The notes under the pieces were generated by a model that was not told the origin of the DNA, did not search any database, and saw only the letters and a program-made list of their open reading frames with translations. A stretch of 64,000 nucleotides of DNA from Collinsella sp. AF08-23 (lineage in GTDB: Bacteria > Actinomycetota > Coriobacteriia > Coriobacteriales > Coriobacteriaceae): contig NZ_QUHV01000004.1 of NCBI RefSeq assembly GCF_003479805.1, positions 9,442 through 73,441 of the forward strand. The letters run 5' to 3'. The translations under genes were made by a program, and so were the position numbers. Shown one piece after another: positions 27,867 to 38,941 of the stretch. How positions within the stretch are numbered: the stretch's first letter is position 1; every line of letters begins with the position of its first letter.

Positions 27867-28688
27867 ATGCTCAACGAGCTCTATCACAGCCTCGACCCCG
27901 TCGCATTTTCTGCGGGACCCTTCACCGTGTATTGGTATGGCCTTGCCTATATGGTGGGTGCGCTGCTGGCGGGCGTGGTGATGTACCGTACGCTCAAGCG
28001 CTGGGATATGGCCATTACCATCGACGACGCCATGACGCTTGTGGTCTCGGTGGTCTTTGGCCTGTTGATTGGCGGCAGGCTGTTCTACGTGCTGTTCTAC
28101 AGCAATGGGTATTACTTTGAGCACCCGCTCGAGATCATCTTTGGGTCGAACGGGCATGGCATCAATGGGATGAGTTTTCACGGCGGGCTTGTGGGCGGCA
28201 TCATAGGCGGCCTCATTGCCTGTCGCGTATTGCGGCTGTCGCCGCTGACCATCGCCGATGCGGCGTTCGTGGGGGTGCCCTTGGCGCTGTGCTTGGGGCG
28301 GTGCGCCAACTTCGTGAACGGCGAACTGTGGGGCAAGCCCACCGATCTTCCCTGGGGCGTGGTGTTCGGCGGGGCTGCCGGCGACATTCCGCGCCATCCG
28401 AGTCAGCTCTACGAGGCGTGTCTCGAGGGCATTGTGCTGTTTGCCGTGCTCTACCTGCTGAGCCGTCGAAAAAAGACGCCGCCGCAGGGCTCCATTATGG
28501 GGACGTTCGTACTCGGCTACGGTATCGTGCGGTTTTTAATCGAATTCGTACGACTGCCCGATGCGCAGCTTGGGTACCTGTTTGGCGGCTGGCTCACCAT
28601 GGGCCAGCTCCTGAGTTTGCCGCTCATCGTGGCGGGAGCGGTGTTGCTCGTGTTCGCGTTCCATTTCAAACGACCGCAGCATCTCTAG
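27867..28688 (+). CDS. lgt: Prolipoprotein diacylglyceryl transferase
   Basis: Integral membrane enzyme that transfers diacylglycerol from phosphatidylglycerol to the lipobox cysteine of prolipoproteins, the first step of lipoprotein maturation. 273 aa with about seven hydrophobic segments. Key family motifs are 'FSAGPFTVYWYGLAYM', 'SFHGGLVGGIIGG' and the signature 'LGRCANFVNGELWGKPTDLPWG', followed by 'RHPSQLYEA'. AGGAGTGG precedes the ATG. The nth gene starts 35 bp downstream and may be co-transcribed. Confidence 0.95.
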   Translation: MLNELYHSLDPVAFSAGPFTVYWYGLAYMVGALLAGVVMYRTLKRWDMAITIDDAMTLVVSVVFGLLIGGRLFYVLFYSNGYYFEHPLEIIFGSNGHGINGMSFHGGLVGGIIGGLIACRVLRLSPLTIADAAFVGVPLALCLGRCANFVNGELWGKPTDLPWGVVFGGAAGDIPRHPSQLYEACLEGIVLFAVLYLLSRRKKTPPQGSIMGTFVLGYGIVRFLIEFVRLPDAQLGYLFGGWLTMGQLLSLPLIVAGAVLLVFAFHFKRPQHL

Positions 28689-28723
28689 GTGCCAGCGTCT
28701 TTAAAAGAGAGGAGCCAAGGCGG

Positions 28724-29386
28724 ATGCCACGTGAGACGAATGCGGCAAAGCGCGAACGCGCGATCGAGACGTGCCGTCGTTTGAACGAGCGATACGGGCC
28801 GGTCGAGTGCTTTTTGGACCATGAGACCCCGTTCAGGCTGGTCATCGCTGTCTTGCTGTCGGCGCAGACGACGGATGCCCAGGTGAACAAAGTCACGCCG
28901 GAGCTGTTCCGCCGCTGGCCCACGCCCGAGGCGATGGCGGGTGCGACGTACGAGGAGCTCTCGGAGGTCATCAAGTCCCTCGGCTTCTACAAGACCAAGG
29001 CGAAGCACTGCATCGAATGCGCCCAGATGATCGTGGCGGATTACGGCGGCGTGGTCCCGAATGAGATGAAGGAGCTTGTGAAGCTCCCGGGTGTGGGGCG
29101 CAAGACGGCCAACATCGTGCTCAACGTAGGGTACGGCATCGTGGACGGCATCGCGGTCGACACGCACGTGAACCGCATCGCGCACCGCCTCAAGCTCTCG
29201 CCCAAAACACACGAGAAGGAACCGCTCAAGACGGAGCAGGACCTCTTGAAGATCCTCCCCCGCGAGTACTGGAACGACGTGAACCACCAATGGATCATGC
29301 TGGGTCGCGAGATCTGCGATGCCCGCAAGCCTTTGTGTGGGGAGTGCCCTCTGGCTGACATCTGTCCGAGTGCCAAGGTGGGGTAG
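28724..29386 (+). CDS. nth: Endonuclease III
   Basis: Base-excision repair glycosylase/AP lyase for oxidised pyrimidines (220 aa). The helix-hairpin-helix reads 'LVKLPGVGRKTANIVL', containing the catalytic Lys; the catalytic Asp is in 'AVDTHVNRIAHRL'. The C-terminal [4Fe-4S] loop is 'CDARKPLCGECPLADIC', Cys spacing 7-2-5. The ATG at 28724 follows GAGAGGAG; the much longer in-frame upstream frame overlaps lgt and is a shadow. The mfd gene downstream is also a repair gene. Confidence 0.95.
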   Translation: MPRETNAAKRERAIETCRRLNERYGPVECFLDHETPFRLVIAVLLSAQTTDAQVNKVTPELFRRWPTPEAMAGATYEELSEVIKSLGFYKTKAKHCIECAQMIVADYGGVVPNEMKELVKLPGVGRKTANIVLNVGYGIVDGIAVDTHVNRIAHRLKLSPKTHEKEPLKTEQDLLKILPREYWNDVNHQWIMLGREICDARKPLCGECPLADICPSAKVG

Positions 29387-29572
29387 TACTCGATATGTTG
29401 CAGCGCAAGCGCGAATTCTCAGGTGGACGAGCTTCTTAAAGGCACAACCGCAGGAAGAGGCTTTCAGCAATATCGATGAGCGCGAGATGGGCAGCTCGGA
29501 CTGCAGCAAATCGTTTTTCGACCGGTGGGCATCTTGCGGTAGGATGATTTGAACATACGAATGCGTCGAACT

Positions 29573-29603
29573 CCCGCCCAAGCTCGCGTTTGGGCGGGTG
29601 TTT
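29573..29603 (+). terminator. Hairpin upstream of mfd
   Basis: CCCGCCCAA (29573-29581) pairs with TTGGGCGGG (29590-29598), followed by TGTTTGG. It ends about 20 nt before the mfd start, so it could terminate transcription from nth or attenuate mfd. The 186 bp before it, back to nth, show no other clear feature. Confidence 0.5.
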
Positions 29604-29623
29604 GGCGTCGGAAAGGTGCCCCC

Positions 29624-32600
29624 ATGCTCATTCACCGTATCGCCGCGCAGCTCTATACCGCCGAGGCGCTTCAGGACATCGACGCGGCGCTCATGGCGGG
29701 AGAGGACGCCACGCTCGCGATCTCCCAGTCGGGCCGCACCCTCGCGGTGGCGGCCCAGTTCGCCCGCCGGCCTCGCCCCACGGTGTACATCGTCTCGGGT
29801 GAGGACGCGGCCGACCGCGCTGCGCGCTCCATTGCGGCGTATGTGGGTGCGGATCGTGTTGTGCGCTTCCCCGAACGCAAGGATTATCCGTGGAAGAACG
29901 CCGAGCCCGATGACGCCGTGGTCGCCGCCCGTTGCGCCGCGCTCGCGAGGATCGCGCGCGGCGACGCCTGCATCATGGTCGCATCCGCCCGCTCGCTCCT
30001 GCGATGCGTCCCGCCGCTCGAGAGCCGGTACTGGGCGTCCCGCACGTATTCCGTGGGAGAGGAAGTTGCCTTTGAGGAGGTTCCCGGGCAGCTCGTCTCG
30101 ATGGGCTACACCCGTGCGGACGCGGCGGATGCCCCGGGCCTGTTCCGTGTGCTGGGCGATACCGTTGACATCTGGGCGGCCCAAGCGACCGCGCCGGTGC
30201 GCATCGAGTTCTTCGGCGACGAGATCGACCGCATCCGCCTGATGGTGGCATCGACCGGTCAGACGATCGGCGACGAGGATTCGGTCGAGATCAGCCCCGT
30301 GCGCGAGCTTGCCCTCACCGATGAGGCGGTGAGGCGGATCTCCGCCGCGCTGTACCTGCCCGCCCAGGACGACACCGAGCTGGCAGCCCTGCTCGAGCTG
30401 GTCGAGGCGCGCGTCGTTACGCCCGAACTCGAGCGCTTTTTGCCCCTGCTTTACGGCGAGACCGTGAGCCCTCTCGCGCACGTGCATCCCGATGCACTGG
30501 TCATCTTGTCCGAACCGCGCTCGCTGTTCGATGACTGCTCGCGCGCGTACGAGGACCTCGAGCATCGCGCGGCCGACGCGAAGATCGCGCGCCTCGACGG
30601 GCTCTACGTGCGGCCTCAAGAGCTTGACTTTGGGCGTCAGCAGCGCCTCAACTACGTAAGCCTCATCCGTGCGGGCGGATCGGTGACGGCGGAGCTCAAG
30701 ATCGAGCAGCCGGCCCTCGCGGGTTCGGACAACCGCTTCATGAGCCGGATCCAGGAGGTTGTCAACAACCGCTTCGCCTGCGTGTTCGCGATTCCCGACC
30801 GCGGCGCGCGCGAGTCGATGGAGCTCTCCTTCACCGATGAGAACATCCCGTTCGAGGAGTCCCTCCAGGCGGCGCCCGAGAACGCCGGCGCCGTGGGCGG
30901 GGCGCGCGTTCGCGTCGAGCTCCTCAAGCGCGACGTGGATGCGCTCAATGCGCGCGGCATCGATGAGGGCGGGGAGCGCGTCGTCCCCACGTTGACGCGC
31001 GGCAGGATGACCTTCGTCGACGCCCCCATCCCGTCCGGAGTCGTGGTCCCCGCGGCGCATCTCGCCGTCTTCAGCCTCGCCGACCTCAACGCGCGCATGG
31101 ACGGCCACCGCGGGCGCGCGCACCGGCGCGTGGACATCACCGAGGTCACCTTCCCCTTCAAGCCGGGTGACTACGTGGTTCACAGCACGCACGGCGTTGC
31201 CCTGTTCTCCGAGATCGTCCGCCAGGAGGTCGCCGGCAAGGAGCGCGACTACTTCCTGCTGGAATACGCGGGGGGCGACAAGCTCTACGTCCCGCTCGAG
31301 CAGGTCGACCGCATCACGCGCTACGTCGGCCCCGACGGCGACAACCCTCGCCTCACGCGCCTCAATACGGCCGACTGGAGCCGCGCCACCACCAAGGCGC
31401 GCAAGAGCGCCAAGAAGCTCGCCTTCGACCTCGTCGACCTGTACACGCGTCGCAGCTCGATCACGGGCTTCGCCTTCGGACCCGACAGCGCGACCCAGGT
31501 CGAGATGGAGGAGAGCTTCCCCTACGACGAGACGCGCGACCAGCTCGACGCCATCGCCGACATCAAGGCGGACATGGAATCGACCAAGCCCATGGACCGC
31601 CTGCTCTGCGGCGACGTGGGCTTCGGCAAGACCGAGGTTGCCCTGCGCGCGGCGTTCAAGTGCGTGGACGGCGGCCGCCAGGTCATGGTGCTGTGCCCCA
31701 CGACCATCTTGGCGCAGCAGCATTACGAGACGTTCTTCGAGCGCTTCGCGCCGTTCGGCGTGGAGGTCGAGGTCCTATCGCGCTTCCGTACCCCCGCGCA
31801 GCAGCGCCGCGCGCTCGCGGCCTTCGCCGAGGGGCGCGTCGACGTGCTCATCGGCACCCACCGCCTGCTCTCCGCCGACGTCAACCCGCATGAGCTCGGC
31901 CTGGTGATCATCGACGAGGAGCAGCGTTTCGGCGTGCAGCACAAGGAGCAGCTCAAGAACATGCGCGAGCAGATCGACGTGCTCACGCTCTCCGCGACGC
32001 CCATCCCGCGCACGATGCAGATGGCCATGAGCGGCGTGCGCGATATGAGCCTCATCACCACGCCGCCCACCGGCCGTCGCCCCGTGGCGGTGCACGTGGG
32101 CGAGTACGACCCCGATGTGGTGAGCGCGGCCATTCGTTTGGAGATCGGCCGCGGCGGCCAGGTCTACTACGTGTCCAACCGCGTGAAGACCATCGACGAC
32201 GCCGTTGAGCGCGTGCTGGAGGCCGCGCCCGAGGCGCGCATCGGCGTGGCGCACGGCAAGATGAGCCCGCGCGAGGTCGAGGACGTGATGGTGCAGTTCG
32301 CCACCAAGAAGATCGACGTGCTCATCGCCACCACCATCGTGGAGAGCGGCATCGACAACGCGAGCGCCAACACGCTGATCATCGAGGACTCGCAGCGGTT
32401 GGGCCTGGCGCAGCTCTACCAGCTCAAGGGCCGTGTGGGGCGCTCCGCCACGCAGGCGTACGCGTACTTCATGTTCCCCGGCGAGCTGCCGTTGACGGAG
32501 GAGGCAACGGCGCGCCTGACCGCGCTCTCCGAATTCCAGGACTTGGGAAGCGGCATGCGCATCGCCATGCGCGACCTCGAGATCCGAGGCGCCGGCTCGC

Positions 32601-33208
32601 TGGTCGGCGCCGAGCAGCACGGCAACCTGTCGAGCGTGGGCTTCGATCTGTTTACGCAGATGCTGGGGCGGGCGGTCGCGGAGGCACGCGGCGAGGGCGC
32701 CGGCGACGTCGAGCAGGCGACCGTGGGCATCAACCTGCCTGCGGACTTCTTCCTGTCCGAGGAATACGTCCCGGCGGTCGACCGTCGCGTTCTGGTGTAC
32801 CGCAAGCTCGCGGCTGCGGACATGCTCGAGCAGGTCGACGAGCTCCAGGAGGAGTGCGAGGAGACGTTCGGTGCCCTGCCCGAGGCGGCGCAGAACCTGT
32901 TCGACCGCACGCGCATCCGCATCCGCGCCGACAGGCTTGGTCTCGAGAGCGTTGCGCTCATCGCGGGGAAGCTCACCTACCAGGGCGTTGACGTGCCCAA
33001 GGGCGTGGCGTTCGATCTGCGCACGAAGCTCGGCGCGATCGCCTTTCCCAAGACGCGAAAGTTCACGGTCCCCTACAAGGCGGGGGCGGGCAGCGGCAGC
33101 GGCGTCGGTCGCGGCATCAACGCCGATGTGGCCGCCGGCGGCATGGGCCCCGTGCAGGCGGCCTTGGGGATTCTGGCTCAGCTCGGTCCGAGCGGCGACG
33201 ACGACTAG
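29624..33208 (+). CDS. mfd: Transcription-repair coupling factor Mfd
   Basis: Cytoplasmic translocase that removes stalled RNA polymerase and recruits nucleotide-excision repair. 1194 aa in the usual order: UvrB-like N-terminal modules, then an RNA-polymerase-interacting domain ('FKPGDYVVHSTHGVALFSEI', about 510-590), then the RecG-like motor with Walker A 'LLCGDVGFGKTEVALRAAF', 'IIDEEQRFGVQHKEQLK', 'LTLSATPIPRTMQMAM' and motif VI 'QLKGRVGRSATQAYAYFMF'. The C-terminal TRCF domain follows. The ATG follows GGAAAGG; the 25-residue upstream extension is rejected. Its stop codon overlaps the stop of the convergent RpiR gene by two bases. Confidence 0.96.
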   Translation: MLIHRIAAQLYTAEALQDIDAALMAGEDATLAISQSGRTLAVAAQFARRPRPTVYIVSGEDAADRAARSIAAYVGADRVVRFPERKDYPWKNAEPDDAVVAARCAALARIARGDACIMVASARSLLRCVPPLESRYWASRTYSVGEEVAFEEVPGQLVSMGYTRADAADAPGLFRVLGDTVDIWAAQATAPVRIEFFGDEIDRIRLMVASTGQTIGDEDSVEISPVRELALTDEAVRRISAALYLPAQDDTELAALLELVEARVVTPELERFLPLLYGETVSPLAHVHPDALVILSEPRSLFDDCSRAYEDLEHRAADAKIARLDGLYVRPQELDFGRQQRLNYVSLIRAGGSVTAELKIEQPALAGSDNRFMSRIQEVVNNRFACVFAIPDRGARESMELSFTDENIPFEESLQAAPENAGAVGGARVRVELLKRDVDALNARGIDEGGERVVPTLTRGRMTFVDAPIPSGVVVPAAHLAVFSLADLNARMDGHRGRAHRRVDITEVTFPFKPGDYVVHSTHGVALFSEIVRQEVAGKERDYFLLEYAGGDKLYVPLEQVDRITRYVGPDGDNPRLTRLNTADWSRATTKARKSAKKLAFDLVDLYTRRSSITGFAFGPDSATQVEMEESFPYDETRDQLDAIADIKADMESTKPMDRLLCGDVGFGKTEVALRAAFKCVDGGRQVMVLCPTTILAQQHYETFFERFAPFGVEVEVLSRFRTPAQQRRALAAFAEGRVDVLIGTHRLLSADVNPHELGLVIIDEEQRFGVQHKEQLKNMREQIDVLTLSATPIPRTMQMAMSGVRDMSLITTPPTGRRPVAVHVGEYDPDVVSAAIRLEIGRGGQVYYVSNRVKTIDDAVERVLEAAPEARIGVAHGKMSPREVEDVMVQFATKKIDVLIATTIVESGIDNASANTLIIEDSQRLGLAQLYQLKGRVGRSATQAYAYFMFPGELPLTEEATARLTALSEFQDLGSGMRIAMRDLEIRGAGSLVGAEQHGNLSSVGFDLFTQMLGRAVAEARGEGAGDVEQATVGINLPADFFLSEEYVPAVDRRVLVYRKLAAADMLEQVDELQEECEETFGALPEAAQNLFDRTRIRIRADRLGLESVALIAGKLTYQGVDVPKGVAFDLRTKLGAIAFPKTRKFTVPYKAGAGSGSGVGRGINADVAAGGMGPVQAALGILAQLGPSGDDD

Positions 33209-34119
33209 GCGCGCCCCGGGTTGTGCTCGACTCGTGGTGCGCCTTTTGAGGATGGCGTATACCGGGACGCGGGGCTCTTCTGCTCGATGATCTCCGGCCA
33301 AGAAACCGTTGGACCGAAGAGGGGGTTTCCCGGCGTTTTATATTTCGTGATGTAGCGGGAAGAAAGAAGGTCAAACAGGTACGTGATGGCGTACTTCGAG
33401 TAAACCCCTAGCTCATCGATGCCGTCTCCTCGCCCGCTCAGGTAGTACGCCTTATCAAAACGCGAAGCGGTGTCTTTGCTGGAAAACGCCGTGATGAGCA
33501 CCTTCTTCGCCGTTCGTCCCCACATGCGTTCGTCAAGTTCGCGTGCGAACATGCCCGAGACCGAAACCACGATGACCAGGGAATCGTGGTAGGTCTCGAC
33601 GCGCATCGGCGGCTTACCGTTGTCTTGAGTGTTGAGGCGCACAATCTTTCCTGCAAAGAACATCTCTTGTTGGAAGCGCATGAGATTTCCGCTCACATTG
33701 TTGGTGCAGAGCAGCTCGACATTGCGGTGTTGGGCTATCTCGTATGCGAGCTCGTCGAGAAGGGCATCGGATATCCTGCTCTCCACTTCCGCATACATCT
33801 CCATCATGCGAATATCGAGCTCAGCACGATATTCGTTGAAGCTGAGATTAGGGTCGCGGTGCCTGAAGTCCGAGGGGAAGACCAGTTGAGAAAAAGAGTT
33901 CTTGAGTTCGCTCAGACTCTGGTACCCCAGACGGTTGCAGAAACGGCGAACAGCCGATCTCGTCACGTGCGCTCGCTCTGTTATGGCGCTCACGTTGATG
34001 GCCTCGGAATTACGAAGGTTTGAAATAAGGTAGCGCGCAATGGCGACATCGTTGCCGTCGCGCTCCTCGTTGATTATTGAACTGATGATGTTTAGCAGGC
34101 CAAAGCCGTGATTGCTCAA
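33205..34119 (-). CDS. RpiR/MurR-family transcriptional regulator
   Basis: Sugar-phosphate-responsive repressor or activator of 304 aa. The N-terminal helix-turn-helix (about 25-75) reads 'IARYLISNLRNSEAINVSAITERAHVTRSAVRRFCNRLGYQSLSELK', the RpiR pattern. The C-terminal half (about 120-260) resembles a SIS sugar-isomerase domain, 'NVELLCTNNVSGNLMRFQQEMFFAGK' ... 'SLVIVVSVSGMFARELDERM' ... 'VLITAFSSKDT'. It is divergent from the GH1-PTS operon at 34267, with a palindromic candidate operator between them, so it probably senses the 6-phospho-glycoside and controls that operon. The last ~35 residues have no obvious role. Confidence 0.88.
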   Translation of the reverse strand: MSNHGFGLLNIISSIINEERDGNDVAIARYLISNLRNSEAINVSAITERAHVTRSAVRRFCNRLGYQSLSELKNSFSQLVFPSDFRHRDPNLSFNEYRAELDIRMMEMYAEVESRISDALLDELAYEIAQHRNVELLCTNNVSGNLMRFQQEMFFAGKIVRLNTQDNGKPPMRVETYHDSLVIVVSVSGMFARELDERMWGRTAKKVLITAFSSKDTASRFDKAYYLSGRGDGIDELGVYSKYAITYLFDLLSSRYITKYKTPGNPLFGPTVSWPEIIEQKSPASRYTPSSKGAPRVEHNPGRA

Positions 34120-34149
34120 GATGACCCCTCGCGAACGGTCTCCAAACAG

Positions 34150-35700
<1,551 letters not shown>

Positions 35701-35710
35701 GAGGCGTGAA

Positions 35711-37099
35711 ATGAAATACGAGAAGATGCCGCACTCTATTCTTGCCGCGATTGGCGGTGTGGAGAACATCTCGTCCGTCACGCATTGCGCGACCCGCTTG
35801 AGGATTGATGTAAAGAAGCTCGACGCAATCGACCTCGATGCGGTCAAGAAGGCGGAATATGCGCTCGGAGCCGTGGTGAGCGGCGGCCAGCTGCAGGTCA
35901 TCATCGGTCCGAACGTGACCGAGGCATACAACGATTTCCTCGAGGTCGCGGGCATCGATTTCGGTGCAGGTGTCGTCGCAGACGATGAGGGCACGATCGC
36001 CGACATGGCCGCCTCGGTGAAGAGCAACGGCGCGGTCGGCATTGTCGAGAAATTCGGCAACATCACCGCCCAGATCTTCATGCCCGTCGTCCCGGCGCTT
36101 ATCGTCGGCGGTCTGATCCTTGCCATTAAGAACCTTCTGGTCAATTACTGCGGGTTTAGCACCGATAGCGGCACGGCGCAGGTGCTGCTGGCGATCTTCG
36201 ACGCGGCCTTCACGTTCCTACCCGTCTGGATTGGCTATCAGCTTGCCGCCATTCTCAAGATGCAGCCGATCATGGGCGCGCTTCTCGGCGCGATCATGGT
36301 GAGCCCGTCGATCAGCGGCGTTGAGGGCCTCGATTTTCTCGGGATGCCTATTCCGGCGATCGGCTACGGTGGAACTGTCGTGCCCATCGTGCTCGGCGTC
36401 GTGTTCATGCTCGCGGTTGACCGCTTGCTGCAGAAGGTCATCCCCGATGTTGTGAAGCTGTTCGTCAAGCCGTTGCTCACCATGTTCATCGTTGTCCCCG
36501 TGACGCTTCTGGTTCTCGGTCCTGTCGGTTCCATGATGGGTTACGCGCTGAGCGATGCCGTTACGTGGCTTATGGGGCATGTCGCGGTGATCGCCACTCC
36601 GATATTTGCCGCGATCAACCCGTACCTCGTCATGCTTGGTCTCGATAAGGCCTTTATCGCAATCGAAGTGAATAGCCTTGCCCAGCTTGGATACGCGCCT
36701 ATTATCTTCGGTTTCATTTCGAACCTGTGCATCGGAGCTACCTGCCTGGCGCTTGCGAGCACCATCAAGGGAGATTCTGCTCGTAAGGGCATGGTGACCA
36801 CCTTTGGCATCACCGCGCTGTGCGGCGTTACCGAGCCGGGTTTCTACGGCGCTCTCATCGAGCGTCCCCGTCTGCTTCTTGGCACTGCTATCGGCGCCCT
36901 GTCTGGTGGTCTCATCGCCGGCATTTTCGGGCTCGTTGAGTACGTTGCCGGCGCCTGCCCCGGTCTGCTCTCGGCGTTGATCTTCATCGCCCCGGACGGC
37001 GGTATGGATAATTTCTTCCTTGCCTGCGTGGTCGCCGCGGTGAGCATCACGGTGTCTTTCATCGCGACGCGGGTGATCATAGCCAAGTTTGAGAAGTAA
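35711..37099 (+). CDS. PTS EIIBC permease, beta-glucoside type, second copy
   Basis: 462 aa, clearly homologous to the permease at 58-1449 along its whole length. EIIB has Cys26 in 'THCATRLRID'; EIIC holds the conserved 'FGITALCGVTEPGFYGALIERPR' block. No EIIA domain. AGGAGG overlaps the GH1 stop codon (tagGAGG), so the two are tightly coupled. It imports and phosphorylates the sugar that the GH1 enzyme then cleaves. Having two such pairs in one window suggests different beta-glucoside specificities. Confidence 0.93.
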   Translation: MKYEKMPHSILAAIGGVENISSVTHCATRLRIDVKKLDAIDLDAVKKAEYALGAVVSGGQLQVIIGPNVTEAYNDFLEVAGIDFGAGVVADDEGTIADMAASVKSNGAVGIVEKFGNITAQIFMPVVPALIVGGLILAIKNLLVNYCGFSTDSGTAQVLLAIFDAAFTFLPVWIGYQLAAILKMQPIMGALLGAIMVSPSISGVEGLDFLGMPIPAIGYGGTVVPIVLGVVFMLAVDRLLQKVIPDVVKLFVKPLLTMFIVVPVTLLVLGPVGSMMGYALSDAVTWLMGHVAVIATPIFAAINPYLVMLGLDKAFIAIEVNSLAQLGYAPIIFGFISNLCIGATCLALASTIKGDSARKGMVTTFGITALCGVTEPGFYGALIERPRLLLGTAIGALSGGLIAGIFGLVEYVAGACPGLLSALIFIAPDGGMDNFFLACVVAAVSITVSFIATRVIIAKFEK

Positions 37100-37245
37100 C
37101 TTACCTGAGGAACAGTTCGCTTGGGTTCCCGTTTGGCTGGTTGATCGGGCGGCCCGCTCCCGTGGCGTGACCGTTTGAGTTTGTTGAGGGCGGTCCGCTT
37201 GAGAGAGCTCTGCCTGCACTTCGCTGGCTGAAGATCGGGGCATGT

Positions 37246-37283
37246 GCTCCGTCCTCGATGCGTGCGTCGAGGACGGAGCTTTT
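37246..37283 (+). terminator. Intrinsic terminator after the second PTS gene
   Basis: GCTCCGTCCTCGA (37246-37258) pairs exactly with TCGAGGACGGAGC (37267-37279), followed by TTTT. Confidence 0.85.
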
Positions 37284-37323
37284 ATATGGCGAAATCTCTG
37301 TATGCGAACCATGGGGGTTGTGG

Positions 37324-38280
37324 ATGCAAGTTCGTTTTGGATATTGTCTTGTCCTGCTTGGCGCTTTGCTGTGGGGTGGCGTAGGCGTCTTTTCGCGCAC
37401 TCTGGGTCAAATGGGCCTGACTGCGATGGAGGTTGCGGCACTCAGGATGTTCGTCGCCAGCATATTTCTCGTCCCGATTCTCTTGGCGATGGGGGCAATC
37501 AGGGATTCCGAGAGGGCGGGAAGACGGGGGTTCCTTCGGCTTTTCCGAATCTCACCTCAAGGGCTGTTTTGGAGCGCGCTTGTTGGTGTTTTTGGCCTCG
37601 CCCTGTCCAGTGCGACCTACTATATATCTATAGAGCATATTGGCATGTCAACCTCTTCGGTGCTCATGTGCACGTCTCCTATGTTCGGCATCGTGCTCGG
37701 TCGCATACTATACGGCGAGGGGATAACCAATCAAAAAATCGTCTCACTTGTTTTCAACGTCGCGGGTTGCACACTTGCCGTCACGGGCGGCGCGCTCGAG
37801 ATCGAGTCGATATCCCCAATTGGAGTTGGAATGGGCGTTTGCTCTGGCTTGATGGGATGCCTGCTCACAATGTTCAGCAAGGCGGCAACACGTTACGCCC
37901 GGCCGCTCACTGTCGTATTTTATGGCTTTGTGGCCGGTGGCGCCCTTTTGTCCGCCTTCGCGAACCCGTTTGCGAAGATAGCTGGGGGCATGCCATCCGG
38001 GTTCTACTGGGTCGCAGCCGCTTTCGGCTTGTTCCCAACGGTCCTCGCGTACTTTTTCTATATGACTGGGCTCTCAAAGGGGCTTGAGGCATCCAAGGTC
38101 CCCGTGATCGCCACGTTCGAAACGGTGACGGCCGTGATACTCGGCGTTGCCATATTCAGAGAGCCGTTTGGCATGGGAAAGCTGATCGGCGTCTGTTTGG
38201 TCCTGGCTTCCATCGGCATAATGAGCACCGATGTGGCGGCTCAGCGCAGAAAGCTTCTGGAAAGGGTCCGTTCCGTGTAG
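37324..38280 (+). CDS. EamA/DMT-family transporter
   Basis: Ten-helix membrane transporter of the drug/metabolite superfamily (318 aa), two EamA repeats: helices from 'YCLVLLGALLWGGVGVFSRTL' to about 150, then from about 160 to 'LIGVCLVLASIGIMSTDV'. Each repeat ends with the typical Pro/Gly helix ('SSVLMCTSPMFGIVLGRILYGE' and 'KVPVIATFETVTAVILGVAIFREP'). Substrate unknown; family members export amino acids, purines or drugs. The ATG follows GGGGG. It stands between terminators, so it is probably a single gene. The upstream in-frame extension overlaps the terminator and is rejected. Confidence 0.85.
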   Translation: MQVRFGYCLVLLGALLWGGVGVFSRTLGQMGLTAMEVAALRMFVASIFLVPILLAMGAIRDSERAGRRGFLRLFRISPQGLFWSALVGVFGLALSSATYYISIEHIGMSTSSVLMCTSPMFGIVLGRILYGEGITNQKIVSLVFNVAGCTLAVTGGALEIESISPIGVGMGVCSGLMGCLLTMFSKAATRYARPLTVVFYGFVAGGALLSAFANPFAKIAGGMPSGFYWVAAAFGLFPTVLAYFFYMTGLSKGLEASKVPVIATFETVTAVILGVAIFREPFGMGKLIGVCLVLASIGIMSTDVAAQRRKLLERVRSV

Positions 38281-38348
38281 TGCGCCGTAGGTGCGAGGGA
38301 AGGGTTCGGTTGCGATCGGTTTCGCTTCTGAGCTGTGAGATGGTCGGT

Positions 38349-38392
38349 TAAGACCAAGGCCCGACCCCTTGCGGGGCCGGGCCTTGGTCTTA
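38349..38392. terminator. Bidirectional terminator between EamA and ferredoxin genes
   Basis: A near-perfect palindrome: TAAGACCAAGGCCCG, a CCCC-ttgc-GGGG core and the mirrored arm. It lies between two convergent genes and could end both transcripts. Confidence 0.75.
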
Positions 38393-38416
38393 CGAGGCAA
38401 TGATGCCGGACTTGTA

Positions 38417-38602
38417 CTAGTCCTCGGCGATCTCGGTGATGGCACCGGCGGGGCAGGCGTCCTGGCAGGCACCGCAGGCGACGCAGGAATCCTCGTCGGC
38501 GACGGTGGCGACGTCGTTCAGCTCGAGAACGCCGGCAGGGCAAGCGTCAACGCAGACGCCGCAGGCGATGCACTCGTCAGCATCAATAATCGGATGAGCC
38601 AT
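38417..38602 (-). CDS. 2[4Fe-4S] ferredoxin
   Basis: Small 61-aa electron carrier with two clostridial-type cluster motifs, 'CIACGVCVDACP' and 'CVACGACQDACP', separated by about 20 residues with an acidic 'DVATVADED' loop. GAGGAGG lies seven bases before the ATG on the minus strand, which decides against a 49-residue upstream extension. It is a cytoplasmic carrier for low-potential electrons, for instance to hydrogenase or oxidoreductases of an anaerobe; no partner is adjacent. Confidence 0.95.
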   Translation of the reverse strand: MAHPIIDADECIACGVCVDACPAGVLELNDVATVADEDSCVACGACQDACPAGAITEIAED

Positions 38603-38801
38603 GATAAACCTCCTCTGTTGCGCCCGGTGCCACAGGCGAAGAGGCAACGGGTCTTTCTCAAAAGAAAGATACCACGCGGCTCCTTCAATGCAAGCCTTGG
38701 GACCGGACAATATCGACCGTTCGCCGAGTAAGCCAAAGTTGACCAACAACGCGAATGGAGCCGGTCTCTACAAATCGGCAGCAGGGTTATCCGCTCGTCC
38801 T

Positions 38802-38941
38802 GTAAATACACAAATGTTGGCCAAAATGAAAGACCTTGGAGTAGACAAAGAAATCCCGTTGAAAAAACTGCAGGTAGAACGCTTGGTCTCAGTTCTCTCT
38901 GCTATGTCCAGATGGTTTTCGTTCAACATTTGTGTATTTGC
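38802..38941. repeat. Dyad-symmetric element, copy B
   Basis: Outer arms GTAAATACACAAATGTTG (38802-38819) and a right arm (38924-38941) matching its complement in 17 of 18 positions. 21-nt spacers on both sides lead to GTAGAC (38841-38846) and CTCTGC (38897-38902, complement of GCAGAG). AACTG/CAGTT pairs in the centre. The right arm overlaps the last codons of the PD-(D/E)XK-like gene, so the element appears to have altered the protein's C terminus ('GKYTNVE'). Confidence 0.8.

Noticed and set aside
28685..31723. 1012-codon open frame opposite nth and mfd
   Set aside because: Both plus-strand genes are certain by motif; the reverse frame has no family pattern and is rich in Arg, His and Gly as shadows are.
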